Part shown: piece after piece, positions 25,160-34,751 of the stretch
Layout of the letters: each line of letters opens with the position of its first letter
Position numbering within the stretch: position 1 is the first letter of the stretch
Source of the DNA: an uncultured Porphyromonadaceae bacterium
GTDB lineage: Bacteria > Bacteroidota > Bacteroidia > Bacteroidales > Muribaculaceae
Direction: 5' to 3'
NCBI GenBank assembly: GCA_937901905.1
Contig: CALDIF010000009.1
Coordinates: forward strand, 1-64,000
Length of the DNA stretch: 64,000 nt
Notes under the pieces: model-generated
The model's database searches: none
Seen by the model: the letters and a program-made list of their open reading frames with translations, nothing else
Told to the model about the DNA's origin: nothing
Translations under genes and position numbers: made by a program

Positions 25160-25966
25160 TTATCGGTCTCGCTTGTGGCGCGCTTGCTTTTGTTGCTTGG
25201 CGCGCTCACGATTGGCAATGCGTTCGCGCTCAAGCCGTTCGGCCTCGGCAGTGTCGGGGTCTACCATGGGTGCGATGGCAAGCCTTGCACACAGGTCATC
25301 GAGAGTCTCGCAATGTTCAACTGTCGTGTCACCCACACGAGTGCGTCGCAACGCAGTCAAGTGGGCTCCCGATAGCAACGCTTCGCCAATGTCGCGTGCG
25401 AGGGCTCTGATATATGTGCCCTTGCTGCACACGATGCGCAGTGTCAACGTCGGTTCGGCAGGCAAACCACACTCCATAACTTCGATCTCGTCGATGACGA
25501 GAGTCTTGGCACTCAGGGCGACATCATTCCCTTTGCGAGCCAATTTATAGGCGGGTTTGCCACCGACTTTGCATGCCGAGAACGATGGGGGCACTTGGCT
25601 GATTTCGCCGGTAAAGCGTTCGGCGAGTACGCGGTCTATCATCTCGCGCGTGATGTGGCTCCACTCGAAAGTCGCGTCAACATCGGTTTCCATGTCGTAA
25701 CTGGGCGTTGTCTCACCCAACTTGACGTGTGCAATGTATTCTTTCACACCGGCTTGCAACTGTTCAATCAGTTTTGTCTTGTGACCGGTGACTATTGTCA
25801 AGACACCCGTTGCCAATGGGTCGAGTGTGCCGGCATGCCCCACTTTAACCGTTTTTACTCCCAATCGACTGCGAAGCACACCGCGAACGCGCTTTACCAC
25901 TGCAAACGAAGTCGCTCCCGGTGGTTTGTCGATGTGGAATATTTCGCCCTCAATAGGATTTAACAT
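25160..25966 (-). CDS. truB: tRNA pseudouridine(55) synthase
   Basis: 268 residues from the ATG at 25966. It converts U55 in the T-loop of tRNAs. The catalytic Asp lies in VGHAGTLDPLATGVLTI near residue 45. Also present are the N-terminal DKPPGATSFAVVKRVR, the Tyr of VKEYIAHVKLGETTPSYD, PPSFSACKVGGKPAYKLAR and CSKGTYIRALARDIGEAL. The end is an unusual basic tail, rich in R, K and Q (RIANRERAKQQKQARHKRDR). It lies 73 bp upstream of queA and 36 bp after uppP. Confidence 0.96.
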   Translation of the reverse strand: MLNPIEGEIFHIDKPPGATSFAVVKRVRGVLRSRLGVKTVKVGHAGTLDPLATGVLTIVTGHKTKLIEQLQAGVKEYIAHVKLGETTPSYDMETDVDATFEWSHITREMIDRVLAERFTGEISQVPPSFSACKVGGKPAYKLARKGNDVALSAKTLVIDEIEVMECGLPAEPTLTLRIVCSKGTYIRALARDIGEALLSGAHLTALRRTRVGDTTVEHCETLDDLCARLAIAPMVDPDTAEAERLERERIANRERAKQQKQARHKRDR

Positions 25967-26002
25967 TGTTACGGTAAATTATCGTCGGTTATTGTCGTGT
26001 TG

Positions 26003-26791
26003 TTAAAAGAGGAGTATTGCCGCTCCCACGATGGCACAGTAAATAGCAAAATAGATTAACTTGCCTCGCTTGACGATGCCTATCATCCACTTGCATGCCA
26101 AGCAACCGCTCAAGAAAGCGCTTACAAAGCCGACGACTAACGGCAAGGTGTCAATGCCCCCGAAGGCGGCTTTGCCCGATAACCCCTTGATAAGGTCGAG
26201 CAGTGCCTCACCGAGGATGGGCGGTATCACCATCAAGAAAGAGAATTGCGCCATAGCCTCTTTTTTGTTACCCAACAGCAAGCCGGTTGCTATCGTGCTG
26301 CCCGAGCGCGACAATCCCGGCATGACGGCTGCCGCTTGAGCCAAGCCGATGATGAACGCGTCGCGCATTGATATACGTTCGCGAGTTCGGGGACGGGCAA
26401 AGTAAGAGAACGCGAGCAGTGCCGCCGTGACGAGTAGCATAGTGCCTACAACGGCAAGTCCCGAACCGAACACTTCCTCTACAGCGTCTTTGAAGAAAAC
26501 ACCCACTATGCCCACCGGTATCATCGAGATGATGATGTTGAGTACATATCGTGTTTCCTCGTTATACTCACATCGTGCCAATCCCTTAAAGAGCCATGCG
26601 ATTTCTCGCCACAACACGACGATGGTGCTACACACCGTTGCCACATGCACGAGCACGGTGAACGCGAGGTTGTCGGTACCGTTGATGCCGAACAGTGTGG
26701 CACCGATGGTCAGGTGTCCGCTACTACTCACGGGCAGATACTCGGTCAAGCCCTGTATCAACCCCAATATTAAAGCCTGTATCCAGTCCAT
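26003..26791 (-). CDS. uppP: Undecaprenyl-diphosphatase (BacA family)
   Basis: 262 residues, an integral inner-membrane phosphatase that recycles undecaprenyl pyrophosphate for peptidoglycan and O-antigen synthesis. The two active-site motifs are present: GLTEYLPVSSSGHL near 15-28 and PGLSRSGSTIATGLLLGNK near 155-175, containing the essential Glu, Ser, His and Arg. About seven or eight hydrophobic helices follow the family pattern. It starts 4 bp after the DUF3098 gene stop, so the two are translationally close. Confidence 0.96.
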   Translation of the reverse strand: MDWIQALILGLIQGLTEYLPVSSSGHLTIGATLFGINGTDNLAFTVLVHVATVCSTIVVLWREIAWLFKGLARCEYNEETRYVLNIIISMIPVGIVGVFFKDAVEEVFGSGLAVVGTMLLVTAALLAFSYFARPRTRERISMRDAFIIGLAQAAAVMPGLSRSGSTIATGLLLGNKKEAMAQFSFLMVIPPILGEALLDLIKGLSGKAAFGGIDTLPLVVGFVSAFLSGCLACKWMIGIVKRGKLIYFAIYCAIVGAAILLF

Positions 26792-26795
26792 ATCG

Positions 26796-27047
26796 TCATT
26801 TCTTGCGATAAATGATTGCGAATGCCATCAACACAAAACCGGCTAAGGTGACTAGCGGACCCACCACGATGCGTCGCGCGTCAAATACCGCCGGGTTCCA
26901 TGTGGTGCCCTCGTTGGCACTCCCCGACATTAAGCAAAATCCGATGATGATAAGCACAACACACGCCGTCATCATCTTGTAGTTGATGTTACTCAAGGGT
27001 AATTCTTCCCCGGCATCTTTTTTAGGACGTTTTATTTCTTTCGCCAT
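26796..27047 (-). CDS. DUF3098 membrane protein
   Basis: 83 residues from the ATG at 27047 (MAKEIKRPKKDAGEELPLSN). A longer open frame begins at 27113 but its first 22 residues cover the promoter. Two hydrophobic helices (MTACVVLIIIGFCLMSG and LVTLAGFVLMAFAIIY) surround a short loop NEGTTWNPAVFDARRIVVGP typical of DUF3098. In Bacteroidales this gene normally sits between ftsX and uppP; here ftsX is absent and the promoter lies directly upstream. Function unknown; a link with cell division or wall synthesis is guilt by position only. Confidence 0.88.
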   Translation of the reverse strand: MAKEIKRPKKDAGEELPLSNINYKMMTACVVLIIIGFCLMSGSANEGTTWNPAVFDARRIVVGPLVTLAGFVLMAFAIIYRKK

Positions 27048-27110
27048 GATAATCAATAAATTAGACTGTCGGCGGCGCTCATGTTGGCGCACACCACACC
27101 AAATTTCCGA

Positions 27111-27141
27111 CAAAATTACTAAAAAAAATCATTATTCGAAA
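27111..27141 (-). promoter_or_regulatory. Probable promoter of the DUF3098-uppP-truB-queA operon
   Basis: Minus-strand TTTC (27141-27138), a near match to the -33 TTTG, 19 bp, then TAATTTTG (27118-27111). The leader to the ATG at 27047 would be about 60 nt. It is divergent from the priA promoter. Confidence 0.45.
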
Positions 27142-27257
27142 TTTTACTGCCTCAATTTCAATCGGATATAATCACGACAGCGTAGTGCGTCGATGAAAAG
27201 CGGAGGTGGTACGTTGTAATGGTGATCCGCGCCTGTCTCTCTCGGTCGGCAATTAAA

Positions 27258-27289
27258 TTTGCGATACACGTTTTGTTATTGTAATTTTG
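27258..27289 (+). promoter_or_regulatory. Bacteroidetes-type promoter of priA
   Basis: TTTG at 27258-27261, a 20-bp spacer and TAATTTTG at 27282-27289. Its presence argues against the TTG start at 27287 and supports the ATG at 27314, with a leader of roughly 20 nt. Confidence 0.6.
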
Positions 27290-27313
27290 CAATGTTTTTC
27301 ACCGCTCGAGGTC

Positions 27314-29782
27314 ATGACATTTGCCGACGTACTGCTCCCGTTGATGATACCGGGGACGTTCACTTACAGCGTGCCCGATGACATGGTTGCCACTCTCAAG
27401 GTCGGCAGCCGTGTGCTCGTGCAATTCGGTCGAAAGAAACTGTACACCGCCATCGTGGTGATGCTTCACGAGCGCGCGCCGGTGGGTTACGAAGTTAAGG
27501 ACATCATCGGCGTGCTTGATGCCGAGCCGATAGTGCGTCACCCGCAGTTGAAGTTGTGGCAGTGGGTGGCAGATTACTATATGTGCAGTCCGGGCGAAGT
27601 GTTTCGCGCGGCGTTGCCCTCGGGCTTAAAGGTCGAGAGTGAAACGTGTGTCAGTCCTAACGATGACTATGCCGAGAGTGCCGATGCTCGTTTGAGCGAT
27701 AATGAGCGTGCTATTCTCGACGTTGTCTCGCAGCAAGGGAGAGTGAGAATTGATGATATAGTGGCAGCAACGGGCATTGCGAATGTTGTGCCTATAGTCA
27801 ACCGCCTGTTGTCGCTTGATGCGGTACATGTCAGTGAACGTGTCGTTGACAATTATCGTCCCAAAACCGAGGTATGTGTGCGACTCACTTTGCCCCACGG
27901 TGACGAAGCGGCATTACATGAGTTGTTCGACAATGTGCAACGTGCCCGAAAACAAGAATTACTCGTGCTTGCCTATTTGGACCTGTCGCGGTGGACACGC
28001 CGTGATGCCGAGCCTCTTGAGGTGACTCGTGACGACCTGTTGAGTCGTGCCGATGTCGGACCTTCCATACTGCAGGCGGCTGTGCACAAGGGCTACTTCG
28101 AGTGCTACAAGCGAGAGATTAATCGTTTTGCTGGCCTGGGAAGGTCGACACTTGAGTTACCCGTGATGAGCACTGAGCAGCAGCGTTCGTTCTCCGAAAT
28201 TCATACATGTTTCAAGGCTCACGATATTACCCTCCTGCATGGGGTGACCGGCAGTGGTAAAACGACGGTGTATACGCACCTCATTGACGAGGTGTTGTCT
28301 CGTGGAGACCAAGTGTTGTATCTTGTTCCCGAAATTGCGCTTACAACGCAGTTGACCACGCGTTTGCGTCGCGTGTTCGGCGACAAGTTGTTGGTGTACC
28401 ACTCGCGTTTCGGTGACAATGAGCGTGTTGATATATGGCGAAGGCTGTTGCAGTCGCGCGAGCCGCTACTCGTGCTGGGCGTGCGTTCCTCGGTGTTCCT
28501 TCCCTACGCGCGTTTGGGGCTGGTGATAGTTGATGAGGAACACGACAGCAGTTATAAGCAGCAGGATCCCGCACCGCGATACAACGGTCGCAACGTTGCA
28601 ATGATGTTGGCGCGTATGCACGGTGCCAAAACATTGCTCGGCAGTGCGACTCCCTCAATCGAGATGTATAAGCGCGCTCTCGCCGGTGACTACGGATTGG
28701 TGAAGTTGTTGTCGCGCTACGGTGACCTTGAATTGCCCGAAGTCGTCGTGGTCAATACGAGCGAGGCACGCCGTCGCAAGGAGATGTCGGGCGTGTTCAC
28801 CACAGCGTTGCTCGGTCGTGCCTGTGAGGCACTTGCCGCCGGCGAACAGGTGATATTGTTTCAAAATCGACGGGGTTACGCTCCTATGGTGCGTTGTCGC
28901 GATTGCGGTTGGGTGCCGCACTGTGACAACTGTGATGTCGCGCTCACTTACCACAAGTACACCCACTCGTTGACGTGCCACTACTGCGGTTTCACGCGTT
29001 CGGTGCCTACAGTGTGCCCGGCATGTGAGATGCCCGACATTGACATCGTGGGCTACGGCACCGAGCGTATCGAGGACGATGTGGAACGAGCCTTTCCTGA
29101 CGGTAAAATCTCTCGCATGGATTTGGACACGACGCGCAGTAAAAACAGTTACGACCGCATCATCGAGGAGTTCTCGGCGCGACGTACCAATATTCTTGTC
29201 GGCACCCAAATGGTCACCAAAGGACTCGATTTTGACGGAGTGAGCGTCGTGGGCATACTCAATGCCGACATGATGATACATTTCCCCGACTTTCGTGCCG
29301 CCGAGCGCGCTTTCGACATGTTGGAACAAGTGGCGGGTCGCGCCGGGCGTGCGCGACATCGCGGCAGTGTCGTTATTCAAACGTCCGAGCCCGAGGACGT
29401 GGTAATCAAGATGGTACAGACCCACGACTACAACGGCTTCTATAATCACGAACTTACCGAGCGCGAACGGTTTAATTTCCCACCGTTCTGCAAGTTGATA
29501 AACGTACACTTGAAACATCGCGACAAGCGCGTGCTCGACTCGCTCGCCGGTGACTATGCGGCGTTGTTGCGCTCGGTGTTGGGCTCGCGTGTGTCGGGCC
29601 CGGCATCGCCGTCGGTGGGGCGTGTCCAAAATCAATACATCACCACGGTGATGCTGAAATTGGAGCCGGTCGTGTCTATGCCTAAGGTGAAAGCCCTGAT
29701 GCGACAACTGTATGAACGAATGTTGACGACCCACCCCCTAATGAAACAAGTGAGGGTTAACTATGACGTTGATCCCGTGTGA
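27314..29782 (+). CDS. priA: Primosomal protein N' (PriA replication-restart helicase)
   Basis: 822 residues from ATG 27314 (MTFADVLLPLMIPGTFTYSV). PriA binds stalled forks and loads the replisome. The N-terminal 3'-DNA-binding domain precedes a superfamily 2 helicase: Walker A HGVTGSGKTTVY near 308-318, motif II VIVDEEHDSSYKQQDPAPRY near 404, and LGSATPS-type motif III. Four cysteine pairs form the zinc site near 525-573 (VRCRDCGWVPHCDNCD, LTCHYCG, CPACEMP). Motifs V and VI are VGTQMVTKGLDFDGVSVVGI and EQVAGRAGRA. The last 22 bp overlap the convergent methyltransferase gene. Confidence 0.97.
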   Translation: MTFADVLLPLMIPGTFTYSVPDDMVATLKVGSRVLVQFGRKKLYTAIVVMLHERAPVGYEVKDIIGVLDAEPIVRHPQLKLWQWVADYYMCSPGEVFRAALPSGLKVESETCVSPNDDYAESADARLSDNERAILDVVSQQGRVRIDDIVAATGIANVVPIVNRLLSLDAVHVSERVVDNYRPKTEVCVRLTLPHGDEAALHELFDNVQRARKQELLVLAYLDLSRWTRRDAEPLEVTRDDLLSRADVGPSILQAAVHKGYFECYKREINRFAGLGRSTLELPVMSTEQQRSFSEIHTCFKAHDITLLHGVTGSGKTTVYTHLIDEVLSRGDQVLYLVPEIALTTQLTTRLRRVFGDKLLVYHSRFGDNERVDIWRRLLQSREPLLVLGVRSSVFLPYARLGLVIVDEEHDSSYKQQDPAPRYNGRNVAMMLARMHGAKTLLGSATPSIEMYKRALAGDYGLVKLLSRYGDLELPEVVVVNTSEARRRKEMSGVFTTALLGRACEALAAGEQVILFQNRRGYAPMVRCRDCGWVPHCDNCDVALTYHKYTHSLTCHYCGFTRSVPTVCPACEMPDIDIVGYGTERIEDDVERAFPDGKISRMDLDTTRSKNSYDRIIEEFSARRTNILVGTQMVTKGLDFDGVSVVGILNADMMIHFPDFRAAERAFDMLEQVAGRAGRARHRGSVVIQTSEPEDVVIKMVQTHDYNGFYNHELTERERFNFPPFCKLINVHLKHRDKRVLDSLAGDYAALLRSVLGSRVSGPASPSVGRVQNQYITTVMLKLEPVVSMPKVKALMRQLYERMLTTHPLMKQVRVNYDVDPV

Positions 29783-31152
29783 TGTTTCAGCGGTGATGCC
29801 GGTGGGGTTGATGTTTGTTGCGTGATAATGCGCCACGGCTTGGGATACAGGTTGTTGGCACGAGCACCGAGGTTGCGTGCGAAACCGAGGGGTATGTTGT
29901 CATAGCAAACTATAACATCGCCGCGAGGAGCATCGGCAAGGGTAATTGCCTCGCCACGCAAGTATCGCACTGCCGTTTCCCTATCGACATTAACCCTCGT
30001 GAAGGCATCTGCGGCAAGCAATGTGCTGTAAGCCAACGCGTGATGCGGGCTCGGTTTAGGCGCTCTCATGTCGCGAAGCGGGACACCGGCTTGCAGCGTG
30101 TGTACCGCGCCTGTCACCCTACTCACGAATGCGCTGTCGGCAGTGTTGACAGCACACAATGTGTAGGCTGTCATCATGGGGGTAACCTCGCGTGTGTTGA
30201 GCCAATTGAGGGCAGCGTGGATGTGGGGCGACAATTTGGCCGGCTTAGTCGCTTTGCTCGCCTTATCGTTTATAGGACTGTCGTTTTCGGTCGTCTTGAG
30301 CATTACCGCCATGAACAAGCCCTCGCCACGAGTGTGATGAGGCATGAACCGATAGCAGTGATGCGGAGTGTCTATGCCGGGTAGAATATTCCATGACGGG
30401 TCAATCGGCACCGCGACCGAGTTGCCTCCCAGTTGTGCAATAAACTCCACTTGCTCCTCATTCTCCTCGCGGTTAAACGTGCATGTGCTGTAAATGAGCA
30501 AACCGCCGGGCTTCAGCACTTTCCAGGCATCGGTGATGATGGCGCGTTGCAACTCGGCACACTGTTTCACCAGTGACGGAGACCACTGTTTCACGGCAGT
30601 GTCGTCTTTTCTCATCATGCCCTCGCCGCTGCATGGCGCGTCAACGGCAACCACATCGAAAGTGGCAGGCAGGGCGCGCGCCAACTTCGACGTGTCGGTG
30701 CCGGTGACGATAACCGATGGGTTTCCCCAGCGAGACACATTGTCGCACAGGGCGAGAGCCCTCGCTGCCACAAACTCATTGGCAACGATCACACTGCCAC
30801 GTGGCAAGGCATCAATAGCGGCTGTTGTCTTTCCGCCCGGTGCCGCACACAAATCCAAATATCTGACCGATTCGGTGATGAGTTGCCCGATGACATGGCT
30901 TATAAACATTGACGACGCGTCTTGCACGTAGTATAGTCCCGAGTGCCATGCCGGGTCAAGGGCAAACATGGGGCGCACGGCGAGATAAGCGCCGCGGTTG
31001 CACCACGGCACTCGTTCCAAGTCGTCACGCAACACCGCGCCACGAGTCAAATTGGCGCGTACACTCACCGTGGGTGTTGAGGCAAGTGCCGCCAATAATA
31101 GAGCGGTGTCGTCGGGCGATAGTAATTGACCTATGTGCTCGGCAAATGTCAT
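29761..31152 (-). CDS. rsmF: RsmF-like rRNA cytosine-C5 methyltransferase
   Basis: 463 residues from ATG 31152; a GTG one codon earlier is less likely. It belongs to the NOL1/NOP2/Sun family that methylates rRNA cytosines with SAM. Motif I is LDLCAAPGGKTTAAIDALP near 115. The two functional cysteines lie in DAPCSGEGMMRK and YSTCTFNREENEEQVEF. The C-terminal ~150 residues resemble the RsmF RNA-binding tail (YLRGEAITLADAPRGD and GARANNLYPKPWRI). RsmB-type or another target is possible. Its stop codon lies within the end of priA, a tail-to-tail overlap of 22 bp. Confidence 0.9.
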   Translation of the reverse strand: MTFAEHIGQLLSPDDTALLLAALASTPTVSVRANLTRGAVLRDDLERVPWCNRGAYLAVRPMFALDPAWHSGLYYVQDASSMFISHVIGQLITESVRYLDLCAAPGGKTTAAIDALPRGSVIVANEFVAARALALCDNVSRWGNPSVIVTGTDTSKLARALPATFDVVAVDAPCSGEGMMRKDDTAVKQWSPSLVKQCAELQRAIITDAWKVLKPGGLLIYSTCTFNREENEEQVEFIAQLGGNSVAVPIDPSWNILPGIDTPHHCYRFMPHHTRGEGLFMAVMLKTTENDSPINDKASKATKPAKLSPHIHAALNWLNTREVTPMMTAYTLCAVNTADSAFVSRVTGAVHTLQAGVPLRDMRAPKPSPHHALAYSTLLAADAFTRVNVDRETAVRYLRGEAITLADAPRGDVIVCYDNIPLGFARNLGARANNLYPKPWRIITQQTSTPPASPLKHHTGSTS

Positions 31153-31167
31153 CACATTGTTGCCGAT

Positions 31168-32478
31168 TTATTCAATCGAACCGGCAGGGGCAATGGGCAC
31201 GTCGGCGATGCGGTTAAGATACAGGTCTCTAACCTCGTGCCAACGATAATACGGCCCTGTAACTGCCGTGAGCGGTAAGGTCGCTTCATGCTCGTTGAGC
31301 AAAACTTTGACCAACACCTCACCCTCGGCATTGTGATAATACACGAACTGGAGGTTGGCAGCCATGGGAAAAACCTTGCACGATGCCCAATGCTCATCAA
31401 GCGTGTCGAGGTCGTCGCTGCTGTAACCCATGTCGTTGATGTCCATCAAGCACACGAGCGGCAGGACAACACTCTCGTGGCCGAAGCGCAGTGATGCGCC
31501 GGTGTGCCCGTGCTCAATCGCGTTGTCGGCATCGGTGATAATGTTGCGTAGCAAGTTAGCCTCCATGTAGGGGACGCGTCCTGACGTGTAAGGATTGTTG
31601 CCGCTGAGAATGTACCAACGAATGTTGTTGTATCTCCACGCGTCGTAAAGAGCCTCGTCGCCAAAGATGTCGTACTCGTTGATGTCATCGAAGGCATGGT
31701 GGCTCTGCATGTTGCCTACCACGTCGACAAGGTCAAGCATGATTTCAACCATGTCGACGCTATCGGGTTGCCACCGCGTGTTGCCGAACAATTTTTTCCT
31801 CATCGCATCGGGGCGTACCAAGCGCGTCTTGTACCTGTTGAGGTCGGCTTTCTCGCGACCGAGTTTGCGTAACGGCTTGACCACGGGGTCGCTGTAGTTC
31901 ATGTAGTACATCTCGGCTTTAGAGGCATCGGTCGTGATTGGCAGGTCGGGGCACAGGGCTGCGATGCGGTCGACCTCGTTTTGCATTGATAAGATGCAAC
32001 GTCTTACTGTTGTGGAGCGCGCCCTCACTGTGGCGCCGGCTGCAAACACTTCGGGGAAATTGGCTACCATGCGCTCGGCAATGCCACGGTGTTGCTCGGC
32101 TCCGATGTCGCTCAGTTCGCCCAAACGATTTTCGCTGCCTTGTGCGGCACGCTTTACCGCGGTCAACAGTCGCTCGCCACGGGGTGTGAGTACCCCCTCG
32201 CGTCGGGCTTGTTCGAGCACGGCAAGAGGGCGAGTGTATTCACCGCCGTCAATGAGCCAACGGCTGCCGTGGCGACCGTAGTGGTTAATGAAAAACGGGG
32301 TGAAACCGTCAGGTGCCGGAGTCAATGTGGGCAACAACGTGTCGGGGTAGGCCCGGTAGTTGTTGGCTGCCAATGTGGGGTGTGCCTTGAACTCGCCACG
32401 CAGGGGATTGACGTTCTTGCGCGCTGCCGCACTCATTGCAATCGCCACGGCGAGGGTGAAAAAAATAACTCGTTTCAT
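31168..32478 (-). CDS. Exported histidine acid phosphatase (MINPP-like phytase family)
   Basis: 436 residues from ATG 32478, which opens a signal peptide (MKRVIFFTLAVAIAMSAAA); a further ATG 9 bp upstream is possible. The branch-2 histidine phosphatase signature NHYGRHGSRW lies near residue 65, with the nucleophilic His. A catalytic HE pair is found in SLRFGHESVVLPLV near 325. The sequence resembles Bacteroidetes relatives of multiple inositol polyphosphate phosphatase, which release phosphate from phytate in the periplasm or on vesicles. The exact substrate is inferred from family. It lies 15 bp before the rsmF-like gene and 50 bp after the prolyl oligopeptidase gene. Confidence 0.87.
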   Translation of the reverse strand: MKRVIFFTLAVAIAMSAAARKNVNPLRGEFKAHPTLAANNYRAYPDTLLPTLTPAPDGFTPFFINHYGRHGSRWLIDGGEYTRPLAVLEQARREGVLTPRGERLLTAVKRAAQGSENRLGELSDIGAEQHRGIAERMVANFPEVFAAGATVRARSTTVRRCILSMQNEVDRIAALCPDLPITTDASKAEMYYMNYSDPVVKPLRKLGREKADLNRYKTRLVRPDAMRKKLFGNTRWQPDSVDMVEIMLDLVDVVGNMQSHHAFDDINEYDIFGDEALYDAWRYNNIRWYILSGNNPYTSGRVPYMEANLLRNIITDADNAIEHGHTGASLRFGHESVVLPLVCLMDINDMGYSSDDLDTLDEHWASCKVFPMAANLQFVYYHNAEGEVLVKVLLNEHEATLPLTAVTGPYYRWHEVRDLYLNRIADVPIAPAGSIE

Positions 32479-32527
32479 ATCGTGCAAGTTGAACCGATAA
32501 GATATAAATTAACTGTTGTGTGAACGA

Positions 32528-34639
32528 TTATTTAACACCGAGGTTATACATGATGAACGCTTGTATGTCGGCATACTCGTCAATCACCTTGCTCACCGGC
32601 TTACCATGACCGTGACCGGCGTTAGTGTCAATGCGAATTAACTTGACAGCATCTCCGGTGTCGCTCGCCTGCAGTGTCGCGGCATATTTGAATGAGTGAG
32701 CGGGCACGACACGGTCGTCGTGGTCGCTCGTGGTGACCAATATAGCCGGGTAACGAGTGCCGTCGTTCTTGATGTTGTGCAGCGGTGAGTAACCGAGCAA
32801 GTAGCGGAACATCTCTTCGCTGTCATCGCTGCGACCGTAGTCGTGTGCCCAATTCCAACCGATAGTAAACTCATGATACCTCAACATGTCCATCACGCCC
32901 ACTTGAGGCACAGCCGCCGCCCAAAGGTCAGGACGTTGGTTAACCACCGCGCCGATGAGCAAACCGCCGTTACTGCCACCGTTGCACGCCAACTTCGACG
33001 GACAAGTGAACTTCTCGGCAATGAGCCACTCGGCGGCTGCGATGAAGTCATCAAACACGTTTTGTTTCTGCATTTTGGTGCCCGCTTCGTGCCATTGTTC
33101 GCCGTATTCACCGCCACCGCGCAAGTTCACGTAGGCGCACACGCCACCCTTGTCCAACATCGTGAACGGTGTGCGTGAATAACTGAAGCCGGGGTTCATA
33201 CTGATGTTGAAACCGCCGTAACCGTATACAAAAGTGGGGCGCTTGCCATCGCGCTTCAATCCTTTCTTGTAAATCAGGAACATGGGAATGAGCGTGCCGT
33301 CTTTGCTCGGGAAAAACACCTGTTCGGTAACGTAGTCGCCCGGTCTCAATGCAACAGTGGGTGCAAACACCACCGTACTCTCACCGGTGGTCATGTCGTA
33401 GCGATAGACCGTGGTGGGGTAGACATAACTGGTGAAAGTGTAGAACACCTCGCTATTCTTTTGCTTACTCGAAAAATTCACCGACCCGAACGTGGGTAAT
33501 GTTATTTCTCTCACTTCGTTGCCCTGTGCGTCATACAAATAGGGGTGTGATGCAGCGTCGCGATCGTAGGTCAAGATGAATTTTCCGTCGGCCATTGATG
33601 CTCCGCTCAATACCCACTCTCGCTCGGGGACAAAGTCGGTGACATTCTCGGTCGACAGATGTTCGGCATCGTAAGCCACCAATTTCCGGCGAGGTGCTCC
33701 CTCGTTGGTCATCACGATGAGTTTGCCGTCCTGAACACCAATCACGTTGCGTGTATAAGTCACACCGTCGGCTATCTTGACATAGTGTGGATTGCGATCT
33801 TTGAGGTCTTTGACATACAAGGTGTTGCCGTCACCGTCACTCTCCCACATCACGATATAACGTTGGTCGCCTACCACTTGTGCCTGATAGAAAAGCAGAG
33901 GCTCGGTGTAACTGCGAAACTCAAGGTAATCCTCGCTTTGTGGGGTGCCCAAGCGGTGGTACATCACCTTGTGGAACTCGTTTTTGCTGCTGCGCGCGTC
34001 CTCCGGAGCATCGTAGGCACTGTAGAAGAATCCGTCGCCCAACCACTGAGCGTCGGTGAACTTTGCCCACACGATGTGGTCGTCGAGCGTGCGTCCTGTC
34101 GTGAGGTCTAACACGTAAATCTCATTCCAATCGCTGCCGTTGCGCGTGATGACGTATGCCAAATAATGACCGTCGTCCGAGAAGTTGAGTTGTTGCAAAG
34201 CGACGGTGCCGTCGCTACTCAATGTGTTGGGATCCAGCACAACGCGTTCTTCACCACCGAGTACATCGGCAACCATGAGGACACTTTGGTTTTGTAGTCC
34301 GCTGTTGCGAAAGTAGTAATACTTTCCCTTGACAACTGTCGGTGCCGACATCTTGGGATAGTTGGCAAGTTCGGTTAAACGTTTTTTGACAGCCTTGCGT
34401 TGGGGCAAGCGGTCAAGATAGTCTCGCGTGATGCGATTTTCGGCATCAACCCAATCGGCTGTAATCTTGCTGTTGTCGTCTTCGAGCAGACGATAGGGGT
34501 CGGACACTGCGTTGCCGAAGTAGTAGTCAACCGTGTCCACTCGCGGAGCGACAGGATAGTTAATGCCGCGCGCATGAGAATTAATCGCAGTTCCCATTGT
34601 CATTGCTGCTGCCAACAGCAGCACTACATTCTTTCTCAT
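32528..34639 (-). CDS. Exported prolyl oligopeptidase (S9A)
   Basis: About 703 residues from ATG 34639 (MRKNVVLLLAAAMTMGTAIN, a signal peptide); an in-frame ATG lies 30 bp upstream. The N-terminal seven-bladed propeller spans about residues 25-430, with the start signature VDYYFGNAVSDPYRLLEDDN. The alpha/beta-hydrolase domain carries the Ser of CNGGSNGGLLIG near 558, the Asp of TSDHDDRVVP near 640 and the His of NAGHGHGK near 675. It cleaves proline-containing short peptides in the periplasm. It stands before the phosphatase gene on the same strand. Confidence 0.95.
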   Translation of the reverse strand: MRKNVVLLLAAAMTMGTAINSHARGINYPVAPRVDTVDYYFGNAVSDPYRLLEDDNSKITADWVDAENRITRDYLDRLPQRKAVKKRLTELANYPKMSAPTVVKGKYYYFRNSGLQNQSVLMVADVLGGEERVVLDPNTLSSDGTVALQQLNFSDDGHYLAYVITRNGSDWNEIYVLDLTTGRTLDDHIVWAKFTDAQWLGDGFFYSAYDAPEDARSSKNEFHKVMYHRLGTPQSEDYLEFRSYTEPLLFYQAQVVGDQRYIVMWESDGDGNTLYVKDLKDRNPHYVKIADGVTYTRNVIGVQDGKLIVMTNEGAPRRKLVAYDAEHLSTENVTDFVPEREWVLSGASMADGKFILTYDRDAASHPYLYDAQGNEVREITLPTFGSVNFSSKQKNSEVFYTFTSYVYPTTVYRYDMTTGESTVVFAPTVALRPGDYVTEQVFFPSKDGTLIPMFLIYKKGLKRDGKRPTFVYGYGGFNISMNPGFSYSRTPFTMLDKGGVCAYVNLRGGGEYGEQWHEAGTKMQKQNVFDDFIAAAEWLIAEKFTCPSKLACNGGSNGGLLIGAVVNQRPDLWAAAVPQVGVMDMLRYHEFTIGWNWAHDYGRSDDSEEMFRYLLGYSPLHNIKNDGTRYPAILVTTSDHDDRVVPAHSFKYAATLQASDTGDAVKLIRIDTNAGHGHGKPVSKVIDEYADIQAFIMYNLGVK

Positions 34640-34751
34640 TATTGTTGTCGTTTTGTGCCTCATTCCCATGGTCGAACACGACCGGTCACGAGGGCGTTTG
34701 AACTCAAAATTCGATTGGTGGGTTTCGGGCTTTTCACTTGTCGACCGGACG

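Noticed and set aside
28655..29734. Minus-strand frame of 359 codons within priA
   Set aside because: It is antisense to the conserved zinc-finger and helicase motifs of priA and shows no protein family features.
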